This document shows positions 39,765 to 53,292 of a DNA stretch of 64,000 nucleotides, in pieces. Numbering within the stretch: the stretch's first letter is position 1; the number at the start of each line of letters is the position of its first letter. The stretch is taken from NCBI GenBank assembly GCA_029233925.1, contig JARGOX010000014.1:86529-150528 (forward strand). Direction: 5' to 3'. The translations under genes and the position numbers were made by a program. Source of the DNA: Rhizobiaceae bacterium (lineage in GTDB: Bacteria > Pseudomonadota > Alphaproteobacteria > Rhizobiales > Rhizobiaceae). The notes below the pieces were generated by a model. The model did not search any database and was not told where the DNA came from. It was given only the letters and a program-made list of their open reading frames with translations.

Positions 39765-40904
39765 ATGTATCTACGGTCCATGTCAGTCGAGAATTACCGC
39801 TCACTGCGCTCGATCCGCATGGATCTTGGGCCGGTCAATCTGTTTGTCGGTGCCAATGGCACAGGCAAATCCAACCTCTATCGCTCTGTGCAACTGATCA
39901 GGATGGCGGCCGAGGGACAATTCGCACGGGCGATAGCCAAAGAGGGTGGTATTTTTTCCTCCATGTGGAGCGGCAGGTTGCCCCGGCACAAAAAGGCGAG
40001 GATTCGCCTGGCCGCCGAAATCGTCGATGCACAGAGCGGGCTGATTTATTCCTACAGCATTGCTGCCGGCTTTCGACCTGCGCAACCGGCGGCGGGTTTC
40101 AGCCATGAGGCACAGATCAAAGAGGAAGAAATCACCATCAATACGGGGCGCCGACCGCATGTCGTGATGCAGCGCAAGGGCGGGCATATCTCGGTGCGTG
40201 ATGAGAATGGCCGGATGGTGGATTATCCCGATCAGGTCATGACATCGGAAACGGCGCTATTCCTGCTGGGGGATGCCGGACATTATCCGGAAATCAGTAC
40301 CGTGCGCCATATCATTGGCCAATGGCGCTTCTATCATGGCTTTCGTTCTGATGGGGATTCACCTCTGCGCATGCCTTGTCTGGCCATAACGGCTCCGATG
40401 CTGGATGAAGACGGAGCAAATATTGCCGCAGTGCTGGCAACCCTGGCCCATACGCGACAGGACACAGTGGATCTGGACCGGGCTGTCCATCATGCGTTTA
40501 ACGGAGCAGCGCTCTCGATACCGGAACCGGAAGAATATGCCCGTTTTGGTTTGATCCTGCCGGAATTTCCCAATCGGCTGTTTCAGCCCCGTGAACTGTC
40601 GGATGGTCAGATACGGTTTCTCGCTCTGGCAGCAGCATTGTTGTCCTACCGGCGCCCACCCTTCATCGCCCTCAATGAACCGGAGGCAAGCCTGCATCCA
40701 GACATGATACCGGCCTTGGCACAGATGATTGCCAGGGCATCTGAAGCCAGTCAGATCTGGGTGGTTACCCATTCACAGGCTCTGGCCGATGCCATCAGCC
40801 AGCGGTGCGGCGTAAACGCGCGAACCGTCATCCGTCAGAAAGGTGCGACCTGGATCGAGGGAATGACCCTGACGGGACGGATGGAGCACGACGATGAAGA
40901 TTAA
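39765..40904 (+). CDS. AAA family ATPase, RecF/SMC-like single protein
   Basis: The 379 residues have an ABC/SMC-type ATPase: Walker A GANGTGKS (29-36), a signature-like ELSDGQIRFLALAAALL, Walker B and D-loop FIALNEPEASLHPD, and the switch His in VVTHSQAL. This matches the predicted-ATPase group COG4637 (AAA_21). No nuclease or toxin partner is adjacent, so a defence role is only speculative. It lies 52 bases after the acyltransferase gene and converges on the transaldolase gene. Confidence 0.82.
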   Translation: MYLRSMSVENYRSLRSIRMDLGPVNLFVGANGTGKSNLYRSVQLIRMAAEGQFARAIAKEGGIFSSMWSGRLPRHKKARIRLAAEIVDAQSGLIYSYSIAAGFRPAQPAAGFSHEAQIKEEEITINTGRRPHVVMQRKGGHISVRDENGRMVDYPDQVMTSETALFLLGDAGHYPEISTVRHIIGQWRFYHGFRSDGDSPLRMPCLAITAPMLDEDGANIAAVLATLAHTRQDTVDLDRAVHHAFNGAALSIPEPEEYARFGLILPEFPNRLFQPRELSDGQIRFLALAAALLSYRRPPFIALNEPEASLHPDMIPALAQMIARASEASQIWVVTHSQALADAISQRCGVNARTVIRQKGATWIEGMTLTGRMEHDDED

Positions 40905-40941
40905 ACCGGTCGCGCTCCACCATATTGTTTAACAAAGGTGG

Positions 40942-41595
40942 TCAGCTGATTTTCTGGCCGGTTTTTTGCCAGTCTGCCAGAAAGGTTTCAAGGCCCTTGT
41001 CGGTCAAAGGATGTTTGACAAGCGCCTTGAGGGTCGATGGCGGAACAGTAGCGACATCGGCGCCGATGAGGGCTGCATCCTTGACATGATTGACCGAGCG
41101 GATCGATGCGGCAAGAATTTCCGTTGTGTAACCGTAATTGTCGTAAATCTGGCGGATTTCCGCAATCAGTTCCATTCCATCAATGGCCATATCATCGATG
41201 CGGCCAATGAAGGGTGAAATGTAAGTGGCGCCTGCCTTGGCGGCCAGCAGTGCCTGATTGGCGGAAAAACACAAGGTGACATTGGTCTTGTGACCGGCTG
41301 CTGTCAGCGCCTTGCAGGCCTTCAGGCCGTCCAGTGTGAGGGGCAGCTTGATGCAGATATTATCGGCGATTTTTGCCAGGACGGCAGCTTCGCTCATCAT
41401 GCCTTCATAATCGGTCGCGGTGACTTCGGCGGAAACCGGGCCGTCAACCATGGAGCAGATTTCCTTCGTCACTTCCATGATGTCGCGGCCGGATTTCAAA
41501 ATCAGGGACGGGTTGGTTGTGACGCCATCCACGAGGCCCATATCATTCAATTCGCGGATTTCATCTACATCCGCTGTATCGACAAAAAATTTCAT
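40942..41595 (-). CDS. fsa: Fructose-6-phosphate aldolase / transaldolase (small type)
   Basis: The 217-residue form starts [18 protein letters not shown]. Motifs are [27 protein letters not shown] with the Schiff-base Lys, and [27 protein letters not shown]. Small transaldolases of this type may act as transaldolase or as fructose-6-phosphate aldolase, and the sequence does not decide. It is divergent from priA with 82 bases between starts, as usual in related genomes. Confidence 0.9.
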   Translation of the reverse strand: MKFFVDTADVDEIRELNDMGLVDGVTTNPSLILKSGRDIMEVTKEICSMVDGPVSAEVTATDYEGMMSEAAVLAKIADNICIKLPLTLDGLKACKALTAAGHKTNVTLCFSANQALLAAKAGATYISPFIGRIDDMAIDGMELIAEIRQIYDNYGYTTEILAASIRSVNHVKDAALIGADVATVPPSTLKALVKHPLTDKGLETFLADWQKTGQKIS

Positions 41596-41677
41596 CCTGT
41601 GCCATGCCTCTTTTGAGCTGATAATTCGCAGTCGTGGCTTTTCTTTAATCCAATCGCGGGGCAAGGTCACCATCAAG

Positions 41678-43879
41678 ATGAAAGATTCGCCACAACTGTC
41701 CCTCATTGACCTGCCAACGATCACCGTGCCGGTATTGGTTCCGCTGCCCGCGTCGAAACCCTATTCCTATGCGGTGCCGGACGATATGCATGTGCAGCCG
41801 GGTTCAATTGTCCAGGTTCCGCTGGGACCCAGACAGGTTGCGGGCATTGTCTGGGATGGCGGAAGCGATGGTGTGGACCCAAAAAAACTGCGTCCCATCA
41901 CATTGGCCTTTGATTGTCCCATCATTGCCACGGAAATGCGCCGGTTTCTTGACTGGGTGGCGCAATATACGCTCTCGCCGCCGGGAATGGTGGCCCGCAT
42001 GGCTCTGCGGGCACCGGCGGCCTTTGATCCGGAGCCACCAACGCAGGGTTTGCGGCTGGGAGAATTGCGCCCCGAACGCATGACGCCGGCGCGCAGCCGG
42101 GTTATTGCGCTCGCCGACGACGGTCTGAGCTGGACGCGCAGCGGTCTGGCCCATGCAGCCGGTGTATCCGTCAGTGTTGTCGATGGCCTGATCAAACAGG
42201 GCATTTTCGAAACAATTTGGATACCACCGCAACCCGTGGTGCCTGCCCCTGATCCCGATTATGGCAGGTCGGCCTTGAGCGCCGAGCAGCAAGAGGCTGT
42301 GGATGACCTGTTGGTTCCGTCGTTTTCTTCTGGGCACTCGGTGTCGCTGATCGACGGCGTCACCGGGTCAGGAAAGACCGAGATCTATTTCGAAGCCGTG
42401 GCGCACATGATCACACGGGGGCGCCAGGTGCTTATTCTGTTGCCGGAAATAGCTCTGACATCGGCTTTTCTCGATCGTTTTGAACGGCGTTTCGGCTGCA
42501 AACCGGCCGAATGGCATTCCGATATTGCCCCACGCATGCGCGAAAAAGTCTGGCGGCAGGCGGCCAGCGGTGACATCCGTGTTGTCGTTGGCGCCCGTTC
42601 GGCGCTATTTTTGCCCTTTGCCGATCTGGGCCTGATCGTGGTCGATGAAGAGCATGACGCGGCCTACAAACAGGAAGACCGGGTTTTCTACAATGCAAGG
42701 GACATGGCCGTGGTTCGCGGCCATATCGGGCGCTTTCCAGTCGTGCTGGCATCGGCAACACCGTCCATTGAAAGTCAGGTCAACGCCAATTGGGGGAAAT
42801 ATCGCTCCATCGTACTGCCCGGACGTTATGGTGGGGCGGCCCTGCCGGATCTGCAGCTTGTCGATATGCGCCGCGACCCGCCGGCAAGGGGTGGTTTCCT
42901 GTCACCGGTGCTGCTTCAACAGATCGGCAAGACGGTTGAACGGAAGGAACAGGCACTGCTGTTCCTCAACCGCAGGGGCTATGCGCCCCTGACGCTCTGC
43001 CGTGTGTGCGGTCATCGTTTCGAATGCCCCGACTGCTCCAGCTGGCTGGTCGAACACCGTTTTCGCGCCCAGTTGCAATGCCATCATTGCGGTCACAATG
43101 AAAGGACGCCGGAGGCCTGCCCTGAATGTGGGACTCTGGATCATTTGGTGGCCTGCGGGCCGGGTGTCGAACGAATCGCCGAAGAGGTCAATCAGCATTT
43201 TCCCGATGCAAGGACAATTGTTCTGTCTTCCGACATGGCCGGTGGCGTGCGGCGCTTGCGCCTGGAGCTGGAAGCCATTGCCAAGGGCGAGGCGGATATT
43301 GTTGTCGGCACGCAACTTGTCGCCAAGGGCCATAATTTCCCGCTGATGACCCTGGTGGGCATTGTTGATGCGGATCTGGGCCTGAGCAATGGGGATCCGC
43401 GCGCGGCAGAACGGACATTTCAGTTGCTGTCCCAGGTAACTGGCCGCGCCGGGCGAACCGGACTGAAAAGCCGCGGGCTGATACAGACCTACCAGCCCCA
43501 GCATCCGGTGATGCAGGCAATCGTATCGGGTGATCGGGAGAGTTTTTATGCCCGCGAGATCGAGGAACGCGAAAGAGCAAAAATGCCACCCTTTGGACGC
43601 ATGGCGGCTTTGATCGTCTCGGCCGGGGATCGCGCCGAAGCCGAGAATCATGCGCGCGGATTGCGTCAGGCGGCACCACGCGACGGTGACATTCAGGTGC
43701 TGGGCCCTGCCGAGGCACCCTTGGCACTGATTCGCGGACGTTATCGCTTTCGACTGCTCGTTCATGGCAGCAGAAAATGTGATATTCAGGGATTTGTGGC
43801 CAGGACGATCGAACACGGACCGAAGGTGCGCGGCTCTGTGCGCGTGCAGATCGATATTGATCCACAGAGTTTTACATGA
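41678..43879 (+). CDS. priA: Primosomal protein N' (replication restart helicase PriA)
   Basis: Restarts collapsed replication forks. The 733-residue form from the ATG at 41678 shows the N-terminal DNA-binding domain ([18 protein letters not shown]), Walker [18 protein letters not shown] box [14 protein letters not shown], and the zinc-binding cysteines [13 protein letters not shown] and CHHCGH...CPECG, then [13 protein letters not shown]. The frame stays open upstream into fsa, but that part has no PriA similarity. Confidence 0.95.
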   Translation: MKDSPQLSLIDLPTITVPVLVPLPASKPYSYAVPDDMHVQPGSIVQVPLGPRQVAGIVWDGGSDGVDPKKLRPITLAFDCPIIATEMRRFLDWVAQYTLSPPGMVARMALRAPAAFDPEPPTQGLRLGELRPERMTPARSRVIALADDGLSWTRSGLAHAAGVSVSVVDGLIKQGIFETIWIPPQPVVPAPDPDYGRSALSAEQQEAVDDLLVPSFSSGHSVSLIDGVTGSGKTEIYFEAVAHMITRGRQVLILLPEIALTSAFLDRFERRFGCKPAEWHSDIAPRMREKVWRQAASGDIRVVVGARSALFLPFADLGLIVVDEEHDAAYKQEDRVFYNARDMAVVRGHIGRFPVVLASATPSIESQVNANWGKYRSIVLPGRYGGAALPDLQLVDMRRDPPARGGFLSPVLLQQIGKTVERKEQALLFLNRRGYAPLTLCRVCGHRFECPDCSSWLVEHRFRAQLQCHHCGHNERTPEACPECGTLDHLVACGPGVERIAEEVNQHFPDARTIVLSSDMAGGVRRLRLELEAIAKGEADIVVGTQLVAKGHNFPLMTLVGIVDADLGLSNGDPRAAERTFQLLSQVTGRAGRTGLKSRGLIQTYQPQHPVMQAIVSGDRESFYAREIEERERAKMPPFGRMAALIVSAGDRAEAENHARGLRQAAPRDGDIQVLGPAEAPLALIRGRYRFRLLVHGSRKCDIQGFVARTIEHGPKVRGSVRVQIDIDPQSFT

Positions 43880-43919
43880 GCAGCAGCGCTGGGCTGTGCT
43901 GGGCTGGGGAGAATGCGAC

Positions 43920-44309
43920 ATGATTGAATTTTATTGGCCGGAGTCCATAGGCGAATGGCTGGCCTTTGCCGTTGCCGCTGTTACTGTCGGATTTGGGCTC
44001 CTGCTTTTCCTGATGCCGCGGCTTTCGTTCAGAATATTGCGGTTACAACCCGTAGAGGGACGTGCAGATGCCATTGCAGAGGGGCGGGGAACCATGGCCG
44101 GCTTCTATCTGGGCTGCGGCCTGGGCTGCCTGCTACTCGCCCAGCCGCTGATCTATCTGGTGCTCGGCCTGGGCTGGGCCTTTACTGCGCTCGGCCGGCT
44201 GGTATCCATCCTGTTTGATGGCGCCGGTACGCGTTTCAACTGGCTGTCCCTGCTGGTGGAAGCTTTGCTGGCAGTTCTACCGCTGGGTTTTGCGTTCGGA
44301 ATGATATAA
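43920..44309 (+). CDS. Small membrane protein, unknown function
   Basis: The 129-residue protein has about four hydrophobic segments (roughly 10-31, 58-80, 82-96 and 106-128) and a middle EGRADAIAEGRGTMAGFYLG. It may belong to the DUF4345-like membrane family, but I am not sure. GGGGAGAA lies before the ATG. It lies 40 bases after priA and could be co-transcribed with it. Confidence 0.7.
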   Translation: MIEFYWPESIGEWLAFAVAAVTVGFGLLLFLMPRLSFRILRLQPVEGRADAIAEGRGTMAGFYLGCGLGCLLLAQPLIYLVLGLGWAFTALGRLVSILFDGAGTRFNWLSLLVEALLAVLPLGFAFGMI

Positions 44310-44831
44310 ATTTGAAAACACGCTGATGAATCCGCGCCATTTCTGAAAAAACGGTTAGTTTTGCAAACGGAAACAGGCTGCAGTGAAAGCCGATAGCGGG
44401 CAGCCAAATTGCGCTGACAGAGCGCAGGTCTGCCATTTGTTCGCAGAACAATCGCCCGGGGCCGGATTTACCGGTTTTGTGGCAGGTCAGACGTTCGGAC
44501 CGTTGCGCATGAATCACTTCTGATGGCCAGTCTGTCTGACTTGCTCAGCGAATTTGCAGCAGGGTGGTTTCATGAAAGTCAGATGGGCAAACAGGAGCGG
44601 CGCGCGCGGTAATTTGGGGTTTTATTCACAATTATGGGCGATCTCATCCAAAAGCATGCATCAAAGCGTGTTGCGAGTCCAAGATACGTATGCTAGACGA
44701 ACCACGAAATCGCAGTTGAGATCAGTCACATGATCTTTCACTGTAAAAAAATCGAAACAAATTCAAGGATTTGCAGAGTGTCAAACCTCTGGTTCCGAAT
44801 CCTCGAATGCAGTTCAGAGAACTTTGTGCCC
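44310..44831. other. Long non-coding region before the ATP synthase operon
   Basis: These 522 bases carry no supported gene. They should contain the atpHAGDC promoter and a leader. An inverted repeat AGATCA-N6-TGATCT lies at 44719-44736. No clean -35/-10 pair can be named. The frame of atpH is open back to 44730, but the added residues do not resemble the delta subunit. Confidence 0.6.
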
Positions 44832-45392
44832 GTGGCAGACACTACTTCGCATATATCCGGTGTTGCAGAACGGTATGCGTCATCCCTTTTCGAACTGGCT
44901 CTTGAAGCCAAATCGGAAAAACTGGTTGGTGACGATTTGACCCGTCTGGAAACACTGATTGATGGCAGTGACGACCTGAAAAGGTTGATCCGCAATCCCG
45001 TTTTTTCCGCTGATGACCAGTTCAAGGCCATATCGGCCGTGGCCGACAAGGCCGGAATAAAAGGGCTCGTCGGTAATTTTCTCAAGGTCGTGGCAAGGAA
45101 CCGTCGGTTGTTTGTCATTCCGGGTATTATCAGGGCCTATCGGCTCATTGAGGCAAAGCACCGCGGCGAAGTTTCTGCCGAGGTGACGTCCGCTCACGCG
45201 CTGACTGCAGCCCAGACAACAGAATTGAAGGCGGCGCTGAAAGGCGTCACCGGCAAAGACGTGGCAATTCATGTCACTGTCGACCCGTCAATCATGGGGG
45301 GTCTGATCGTCAAGGTCGGATCGCGCCAGATTGACACATCGCTTCGCTCCAAACTTTCTACCCTCAAGCTTGCACTGAAAGAGGTCGGCTGA
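44832..45392 (+). CDS. atpH: ATP synthase F1 subunit delta
   Basis: Links F1 to the peripheral stalk. The 186-residue form from the GTG at 44832 starts [23 protein letters not shown], the usual start, and ends with [20 protein letters not shown], the conserved OSCP C-terminus. There is no strong Shine-Dalgarno before the GTG. The stop overlaps the atpA start by one base. Confidence 0.95.
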   Translation: MADTTSHISGVAERYASSLFELALEAKSEKLVGDDLTRLETLIDGSDDLKRLIRNPVFSADDQFKAISAVADKAGIKGLVGNFLKVVARNRRLFVIPGIIRAYRLIEAKHRGEVSAEVTSAHALTAAQTTELKAALKGVTGKDVAIHVTVDPSIMGGLIVKVGSRQIDTSLRSKLSTLKLALKEVG

Positions 45393-46921
45393 TGGAAATC
45401 CGTGCCGCGGAAATCACCGCAATACTCAAAGAACAAATCAAAAATTTCGGCAAAGAGGCGGAAGTCTCCGAAGTCGGTCAGGTGCTCTCCGTCGGTGACG
45501 GAATTGCGCGCGTCTATGGTCTGGACAATGTTCAGGCCGGTGAAATGGTCGAATTCCCTGGTGGAATTCGGGGCATGGCGCTGAACCTGGAAGCTGACAA
45601 TGTCGGCGTCGTGATCTTCGGTTCCGACCGGGACATCAAGGAAGGCGACACGGTCAAGCGGACCGGTTCCATCGTTGACGTGCCGGTTGGCAAGGAATTG
45701 CTTGGCCGCGTCGTTGACGGGCTGGGCAATCCAATCGACGGCAAGGGGCCGATCAATGCCAAGCAGCGCGCCCGTGTGGACGTCAAGGCACCCGGCATTA
45801 TCCCGCGCAAATCGGTTCATGAGCCGATGTCGACAGGCCTGAAGGCCATTGATGCGCTTATCCCGATTGGCCGTGGACAGCGTGAGCTGGTCATCGGTGA
45901 CCGGCAGACCGGCAAGACAGCCATCATCCTGGACACGTTTCTCAATCAGAAGCCTGCCCATGACAGTGGTGATGAAAACGAAAAACTCTATTGCGTCTAT
46001 GTCGCCGTTGGCCAGAAACGCTCTACTGTTGCTCAGTTCGTGAAAGTGCTGGAAGAGCGTGGTGCTCTTGAATATTCGATCATTATTGCCGCGACGGCTT
46101 CTGATCCCGCCCCTCTGCAGTTCCTGGCTCCCTTTGCCGGCTGTGCCATGGGTGAGTATTTCCGTGACAATGGCATGCATGCCCTGATCGGTTATGATGA
46201 CCTTTCCAAGCAGGCTGTGTCCTATCGTCAGATGTCCTTGCTGCTTCGTCGTCCACCCGGTCGTGAAGCCTATCCTGGTGACGTTTTCTATCTTCACTCG
46301 CGTCTGCTTGAGCGTGCCGCGAAGCTGAATGACGAAAACGGTTCCGGTTCGTTGACCGCGCTGCCGGTGATCGAAACGCAGGGCAATGACGTGTCGGCCT
46401 TTATTCCGACCAATGTGATCTCGATCACCGATGGCCAGATCTTCCTTGAATCCGACCTGTTCTACCAGGGCATCCGTCCTGCCGTGAATGTCGGTCTGTC
46501 GGTGTCCCGTGTGGGTTCTGCCGCGCAGGTCAAGGCGATGAAACAGGTTGCCGGTTCGATCAAGGGTGAATTGGCCCAGTATCGTGAAATGGCTGCCTTT
46601 GCGCAGTTCGGCTCCGATCTGGACGCGTCCACCCAGCGTCTTCTCAACCGTGGATCGCGCTTGACCGAATTGCTCAAGCAGCCGCAGTTTTCTCCGTTGA
46701 AAACCGAGGAGCAGGTTGCTGTCATCTTCGCCGGTGTGAATGGTTATCTTGATAAGCTTCCGGTCAATGAAGTCGGCAAATTCGAGCAGGGCCTGCTTGC
46801 GCATATGCGCACAGACGGCAAAGCCATCCTTGAGGCCATCCGCAAGGAAAAGGCTTTGAGCGATGATCTCAGGAAACAGCTGGCGGCTGCGATCGACGCA
46901 TACGCCAAGTCGTACGCCTGA
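45392..46921 (+). CDS. atpA: ATP synthase F1 subunit alpha
   Basis: The 509 residues show the P-loop [31 protein letters not shown], and the family signature [17 protein letters not shown]. It is the regulatory, non-catalytic nucleotide-binding subunit of F1. AGAGGT precedes the ATG, overlapping the end of atpH. Confidence 0.99.
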   Translation: MEIRAAEITAILKEQIKNFGKEAEVSEVGQVLSVGDGIARVYGLDNVQAGEMVEFPGGIRGMALNLEADNVGVVIFGSDRDIKEGDTVKRTGSIVDVPVGKELLGRVVDGLGNPIDGKGPINAKQRARVDVKAPGIIPRKSVHEPMSTGLKAIDALIPIGRGQRELVIGDRQTGKTAIILDTFLNQKPAHDSGDENEKLYCVYVAVGQKRSTVAQFVKVLEERGALEYSIIIAATASDPAPLQFLAPFAGCAMGEYFRDNGMHALIGYDDLSKQAVSYRQMSLLLRRPPGREAYPGDVFYLHSRLLERAAKLNDENGSGSLTALPVIETQGNDVSAFIPTNVISITDGQIFLESDLFYQGIRPAVNVGLSVSRVGSAAQVKAMKQVAGSIKGELAQYREMAAFAQFGSDLDASTQRLLNRGSRLTELLKQPQFSPLKTEEQVAVIFAGVNGYLDKLPVNEVGKFEQGLLAHMRTDGKAILEAIRKEKALSDDLRKQLAAAIDAYAKSYA

Positions 46922-46963
46922 GTGTTGTCGGCCCACGGAATACTAGCAACGGACGGATAACGG

Positions 46964-49403
<2,440 letters not shown>

Positions 49404-49475
49404 TCAAGAACCAGGCAACAGGCGGATCATTGATGGTTCGCCTGAACTGCCCCAGTTTATGAAAAAGTGACTTAT

Positions 49476-49874
49476 ATGGCTGACAGTTTCAATTTTGAGC
49501 TTGTGTCTCCGGAACGTTTGCTGGTTTCCGAAGCGGCAGTGGAAGTCGTTCTTCCCGGCACTGATGGTGAAATGACCGTAATGGCGCATCATGCGCCGGT
49601 CATGACCACCATCAAGCCCGGCATCGTCGAGGTCAGGACGGATTCAGGCACGATCAATCGCTACGTCGTGTTTGGCGGCTTTGCCGACATCTTGCCTGAA
49701 GTATGCACCCTGCTGGCCGAATCGGCCGTGCATGTGGATGATATCGACCGTACCGATCTGGCACAGCGTATCCAGAACACCACTGAAGATCTGGCCGACG
49801 CAAAGGACGAAATGGAAAAGACGCGGATCGCGGAATATCTCAGCCACCTGACAACTTTGCAGGCTGCTGTCTGA
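49476..49874 (+). CDS. atpC: ATP synthase F1 subunit epsilon
   Basis: Rotor subunit with inhibitory function. The 132 residues start MADSFNFELVSPERLLVSE and include LPGTDGEMTVMAHHAPVMT and FVVFGGFADI-like VVFGGFADILP, then a helical C-terminus. A GTG three codons upstream (49467) is an alternative start. A strong terminator follows. Confidence 0.96.
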   Translation: MADSFNFELVSPERLLVSEAAVEVVLPGTDGEMTVMAHHAPVMTTIKPGIVEVRTDSGTINRYVVFGGFADILPEVCTLLAESAVHVDDIDRTDLAQRIQNTTEDLADAKDEMEKTRIAEYLSHLTTLQAAV

Positions 49875-49904
49875 TACTCCGATCGATTGCGCATGATGAT
49901 CAAG

Positions 49905-49925
49905 GCGGGCGAAAGCCCGCTTTTT
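49905..49925 (+). terminator. Rho-independent terminator of the atp operon
   Basis: GCGGGC-GAAA-GCCCGC with five following T, about 30 bases after the atpC stop and before the converging rppH gene. Confidence 0.9.
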
Positions 49926-49968
49926 GCGTTTTGGCTTTATAATCCAGTCAGACCACTTGGTCGCAAGC

Positions 49969-50493
49969 CTATGATTCTTTCGTCAAATGGGAAAATGCGG
50001 CAACGACCTGTTCATAGACGCGTCTTTTGAAAGGTACGATGAGATCGGGGATGTCCTGCAGAGGTCGCCATTTCCACTGGTCAAATTCCGCCTTGTTGCC
50101 CTCGGGTGGCGGATTTATGGCAATTTCATCTTCATTGCCTTCAAACCGAAAGGCAAACCAGCGCTGCGTCTGGCCGCGATATTTGCCTTTCAGGGCGACG
50201 CCAAGCAGTTCCTTTGGCAGATCGTAATAAATCCACTCAGGTGCTTCACCCAGAAGCGAAATGTTCTTGATGCCCGTTTCCTCGTATAACTCACGCTTCG
50301 CCGCTGCAAGCGGCTCCTCGTCCTTGTCTATGCCACCTTGCGGTAATTGCCACAGCTGCTGCGCATTCGTCAGTTCGCCATTGTCTTCATCAATCCGGCG
50401 ACCGGTCCAAACCTTGCCCTCGGCATTGAGAACGACAAGCCCGACGCAAGTTCTATAGGGCAGGTCATCGAAGTTTTTGTTGTTTTTTGCCAT
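49969..50493 (-). CDS. rppH: RNA pyrophosphohydrolase RppH
   Basis: Nudix hydrolase that removes pyrophosphate from mRNA 5' ends and so triggers decay. The 174 residues contain the Nudix box [23 protein letters not shown] (as GX5EX7REXXEEXGI), [19 protein letters not shown] at the start, and [17 protein letters not shown] precedes the ATG. It lies two bases after the deacetylase-family gene, implying coupling. Confidence 0.95.
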   Translation of the reverse strand: MAKNNKNFDDLPYRTCVGLVVLNAEGKVWTGRRIDEDNGELTNAQQLWQLPQGGIDKDEEPLAAAKRELYEETGIKNISLLGEAPEWIYYDLPKELLGVALKGKYRGQTQRWFAFRFEGNEDEIAINPPPEGNKAEFDQWKWRPLQDIPDLIVPFKRRVYEQVVAAFSHLTKES

Positions 50494-50495
50494 GG

Positions 50496-51734
50496 CTAAT
50501 TGTTCTCCCGACGGTCGGCAAGTGCTGATACCCCAACGATCTCGATACCCCTTGCCTTGGCTTCATTGGCCCAGGACGCGATTGCATCGACGCTGGTTTC
50601 AAATGCGGATGCAGTGGCGATTGCCGTGCCCTCAAGCCGTGCTATGCGTTCCGCCTCATCCAGTTTTTTAAGGATTTCTCCGCGCTTGACGGATGCATCG
50701 ACCACCAGGTCCGCTGAGACATGGGGGACGCCGACGGCCGAGGCAATGGCACCCGTAACCGTTTGTGCAGATGTGCCATCGTCCAGAAACAGCACGCCTC
50801 TTTTTGCCAGATCGCGCATGATGGGCTCTGTTGCAGCAGGATCGGAGAGAAAACGTCCGCCCATGAAATTCATGATGCCGGTGTAGTTGGTGATGCGTGC
50901 CATCGCCCAGTGCAGGTCCGCCAGATTCTGTTTCTCGCCATCGGCAACAACCAATGTATGCGGGCCGGGATTGTTGGTCGGGAAGTCAAAAGGTTCAAAC
51001 GGAACCTGAAGCAATACCTCGTGGCCATTGCGCCTGGCCTCCTGCAACCAGCGTTGCAGGCTGTTGCCGCTGGCCGCAAACGCCAGGGTGATTTCCTCGG
51101 GTAATGTCTGGAGGGCATATTGGGTCCCGGTCTGGCTGAGGCCGAGGCCGCCGACAACGATGGCCAGCCGTGCACCGCGTGACCCCGACCAGGGGCGGGC
51201 ATAAGCGTCAACCGGTCGCTTGCCATCCGCACTGCGCACAGGCAACCGGCCAAATTCAGAATTTTCCAGCAGTTCGGGGACCGGCAGATGGGCAATGCGC
51301 GCCTCCTGCCCGATCGTGTCGCCGCCAGACAGGACAAGGGGACCATCATTGTCCCGGTCGCGCGGTGAGATGGTGGTCACGACCTGACCGTCGCCGGTCA
51401 ATGTGCGCTGAAAGTTGGCGCCGGAATTTGCCGGTTGCCGCATCTCTGCCACTGTATCGGGGATGGTCTCATTGCTGACACCTGCCGCAGCCGATGGCTC
51501 GGAGACCGCAACCTGTGGCGCAGAGACGGTTTGAGAGGTCAATGCAGCGCTTTGGTTCCGCAGGCCGCTTGGTTGAAAAGCCAACAAGCCGGCAGCGACG
51601 ATGATCACAAGGCTGGTGATGGCAAGCAACCTGGGATGCCATTTTGAGCGCCCTGAAGGCGAAGAGCCGGCACCCGGACCGGTGCGGCGACGGTTTTGTC
51701 CAAGCGGTTTGTCAAGTTCTGAGCCTGGTTCCAC
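50496..51734 (-). CDS. Divergent polysaccharide deacetylase family protein
   Basis: The 412 residues have a cytoplasmic basic start, one membrane segment near residues 36-55 ([18 protein letters not shown]), a low-complexity stretch, and then the YibQ-like domain: [44 protein letters not shown] and [14 protein letters not shown]. It probably acts on cell-wall or surface glycans in the periplasm; activity is inferred from the family. The only available start in frame is the GTG at 51734, without a clear ribosome-binding site. Confidence 0.88.
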   Translation of the reverse strand: MEPGSELDKPLGQNRRRTGPGAGSSPSGRSKWHPRLLAITSLVIIVAAGLLAFQPSGLRNQSAALTSQTVSAPQVAVSEPSAAAGVSNETIPDTVAEMRQPANSGANFQRTLTGDGQVVTTISPRDRDNDGPLVLSGGDTIGQEARIAHLPVPELLENSEFGRLPVRSADGKRPVDAYARPWSGSRGARLAIVVGGLGLSQTGTQYALQTLPEEITLAFAASGNSLQRWLQEARRNGHEVLLQVPFEPFDFPTNNPGPHTLVVADGEKQNLADLHWAMARITNYTGIMNFMGGRFLSDPAATEPIMRDLAKRGVLFLDDGTSAQTVTGAIASAVGVPHVSADLVVDASVKRGEILKKLDEAERIARLEGTAIATASAFETSVDAIASWANEAKARGIEIVGVSALADRRENN

Positions 51735-51900
51735 GTCTGGGACAAATCCGTATCTGGTGAATGGGTGGACAGGTTCCCATTATCTGCGTTTTGGGTGGGG
51801 TAAACAGTTCACTATTCCATGAAACGCATTAGATCCTGGGCAAGCAATTCGGGTTTGTAAATCAGGGCGCTTCCGCTCTTGCGAAAGACCTGTTTGCGGA

Positions 51901-51921
51901 ACGGGCTCTTTGTGAACCCGT
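51901..51921 (-). terminator. Hairpin after ctpA
   Basis: ACGGGTTC pairs with GAGCCCGT (one T-G) around ACAAA on the minus strand, just after the ctpA stop. There is no T-run, so it is either a weak or Rho-assisted terminator or a stability hairpin. Confidence 0.4.
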
Positions 51922-51933
51922 CCCGCCTGTTGG

Positions 51934-53292
51934 TTATTCGGTGCTGGTGGGCTCCTCAGCGTCCAGGCCGGTCTTGGCTGCCTGAGCTGTATTGGGCGGG
52001 AAAGCGGGATCGGTCTTCTCACCTCTAAGCAGTTCAAGCGCGAGACCCAGCTGCAGGTCGTCCTTGGCTTCCGGCGGCACATAGGCGATGGACCCGGAAC
52101 CTTCTTCGGTTTCATCCTGGCCCTGGATATGGCCGCGCAGTTCCGATTCGCCGGTTTGCCGCACGCGGCCTTTCAGCTCTTCGGGCAAGGGCTGCTCAAC
52201 AATGATATCCGGTTTGATGCCGATACCCTGGATCGAAGCGCCTGACGGCGTGTAATAAAGCGCCGTTGTCAGGCGCAGTGCACCATTCTCGCCCAGTGGG
52301 ATGATGGTCTGAACCGACCCCTTGCCAAAGGAACGTGTGCCAAGAATTGTTCCACGCTTGTGGTCCTGCAAGGCACCGGCGACAATTTCCGATGCACTCG
52401 CAGAACCGCCATTGACCAGAACAATGACCGGTTTGCCGGATGTCAGATCGCCGGGACGTGAATTGTAGCGGCGTGTTTCTTCGGCATTGCGGCCGCGGGT
52501 GGAGACAATCTCGCCACGATCCAGGAAGGCGTCCGACACGTTGATTGCCTGATCGAGCAGACCACCCGGATTGAGCCGCAGGTCAAGCACATAACCCTTC
52601 AGCTTGTCAGCGGGCACTTCCTTGTTGATCGTTTCAATGGCACTGGCCAGATCATTGTAGGTTTTTTCGGTGAAGGAGATGACCCGAATATAGCCGACAT
52701 CACCCTCGACACGGAATTTGACCGCTTTGACCTTGATGATCGCGCGGGTGATATCGATCTTGATCGGTGCATCAGCCCCCTCGCGCAGCACGGTCAGTTC
52801 GATGCTCGACCCGATCGGCCCGCGCATCTTGTCAACGGCCTGAGACAGATTGAGACCGCGAACCGGTTCGCCATCGATTTCGGAAATCAGATCGCCAGAA
52901 AGCACGCCTGCAGCCGATGCCGGCGTGTCGTCAATGGGGGTGATGACCTTGACCAGTTCACTGTCCTGATCGAGCGTGACCTCAATGCCCAGACCGCCAA
53001 ACTCGCCACGGGTCTGGGTGCGCATGTCTTCGGCATCCTCGGCATTCATGAAGCTTGAATGCGGGTCGAGAGACGTCAGCATGCCATTGATGGCATTTTC
53101 GACCAGATCGCTTTCATCCGGCGGCGTGACGTATTGGGCGCGGACGCGCTCGAAGACATCGCCGAAAACGGACAATTGCTTGTATGTTTCAGAATTGGCT
53201 GCAACAGCCGATGTGCCAACCGACTGCACCGCACTGACGGTGACTGCTCCGATGACAATACCGGCGGCAACTAATGTGACTTTACGAATCAT
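51934..53292 (-). CDS. ctpA: Carboxyl-terminal processing protease (S41)
   Basis: Periplasmic serine protease. The 452 residues show a signal segment (LVAAGIVIGAVTVSAVQSVG), a PDZ domain (about 90-175, with FGGLGIEVTLDQDSELVKVI), and the catalytic region NGGSASASEIVAGAL with nucleophile Ser, and RSFGKGSVQTIIPL with the general-base Lys. Overlap of 11 bases with the upstream envC-like gene suggests joint control of cell-wall hydrolase activation and turnover. Confidence 0.95.
   Translation of the reverse strand: MIRKVTLVAAGIVIGAVTVSAVQSVGTSAVAANSETYKQLSVFGDVFERVRAQYVTPPDESDLVENAINGMLTSLDPHSSFMNAEDAEDMRTQTRGEFGGLGIEVTLDQDSELVKVITPIDDTPASAAGVLSGDLISEIDGEPVRGLNLSQAVDKMRGPIGSSIELTVLREGADAPIKIDITRAIIKVKAVKFRVEGDVGYIRVISFTEKTYNDLASAIETINKEVPADKLKGYVLDLRLNPGGLLDQAINVSDAFLDRGEIVSTRGRNAEETRRYNSRPGDLTSGKPVIVLVNGGSASASEIVAGALQDHKRGTILGTRSFGKGSVQTIIPLGENGALRLTTALYYTPSGASIQGIGIKPDIIVEQPLPEELKGRVRQTGESELRGHIQGQDETEEGSGSIAYVPPEAKDDLQLGLALELLRGEKTDPAFPPNTAQAAKTGLDAEEPTSTE

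Noticed and set aside
39765-40904. Anti-phage system built on the SMC-like ATPase
   Set aside because: No nuclease, reverse transcriptase, toxin or other partner gene lies on either side; the neighbours are an acyltransferase and a transaldolase-family enzyme.
45269-46936. Open frame of 555 codons antisense to atpA
   Set aside because: It mirrors the codon structure of atpA, lacks a ribosome-binding site and resembles no protein family; atpA is unquestionable.
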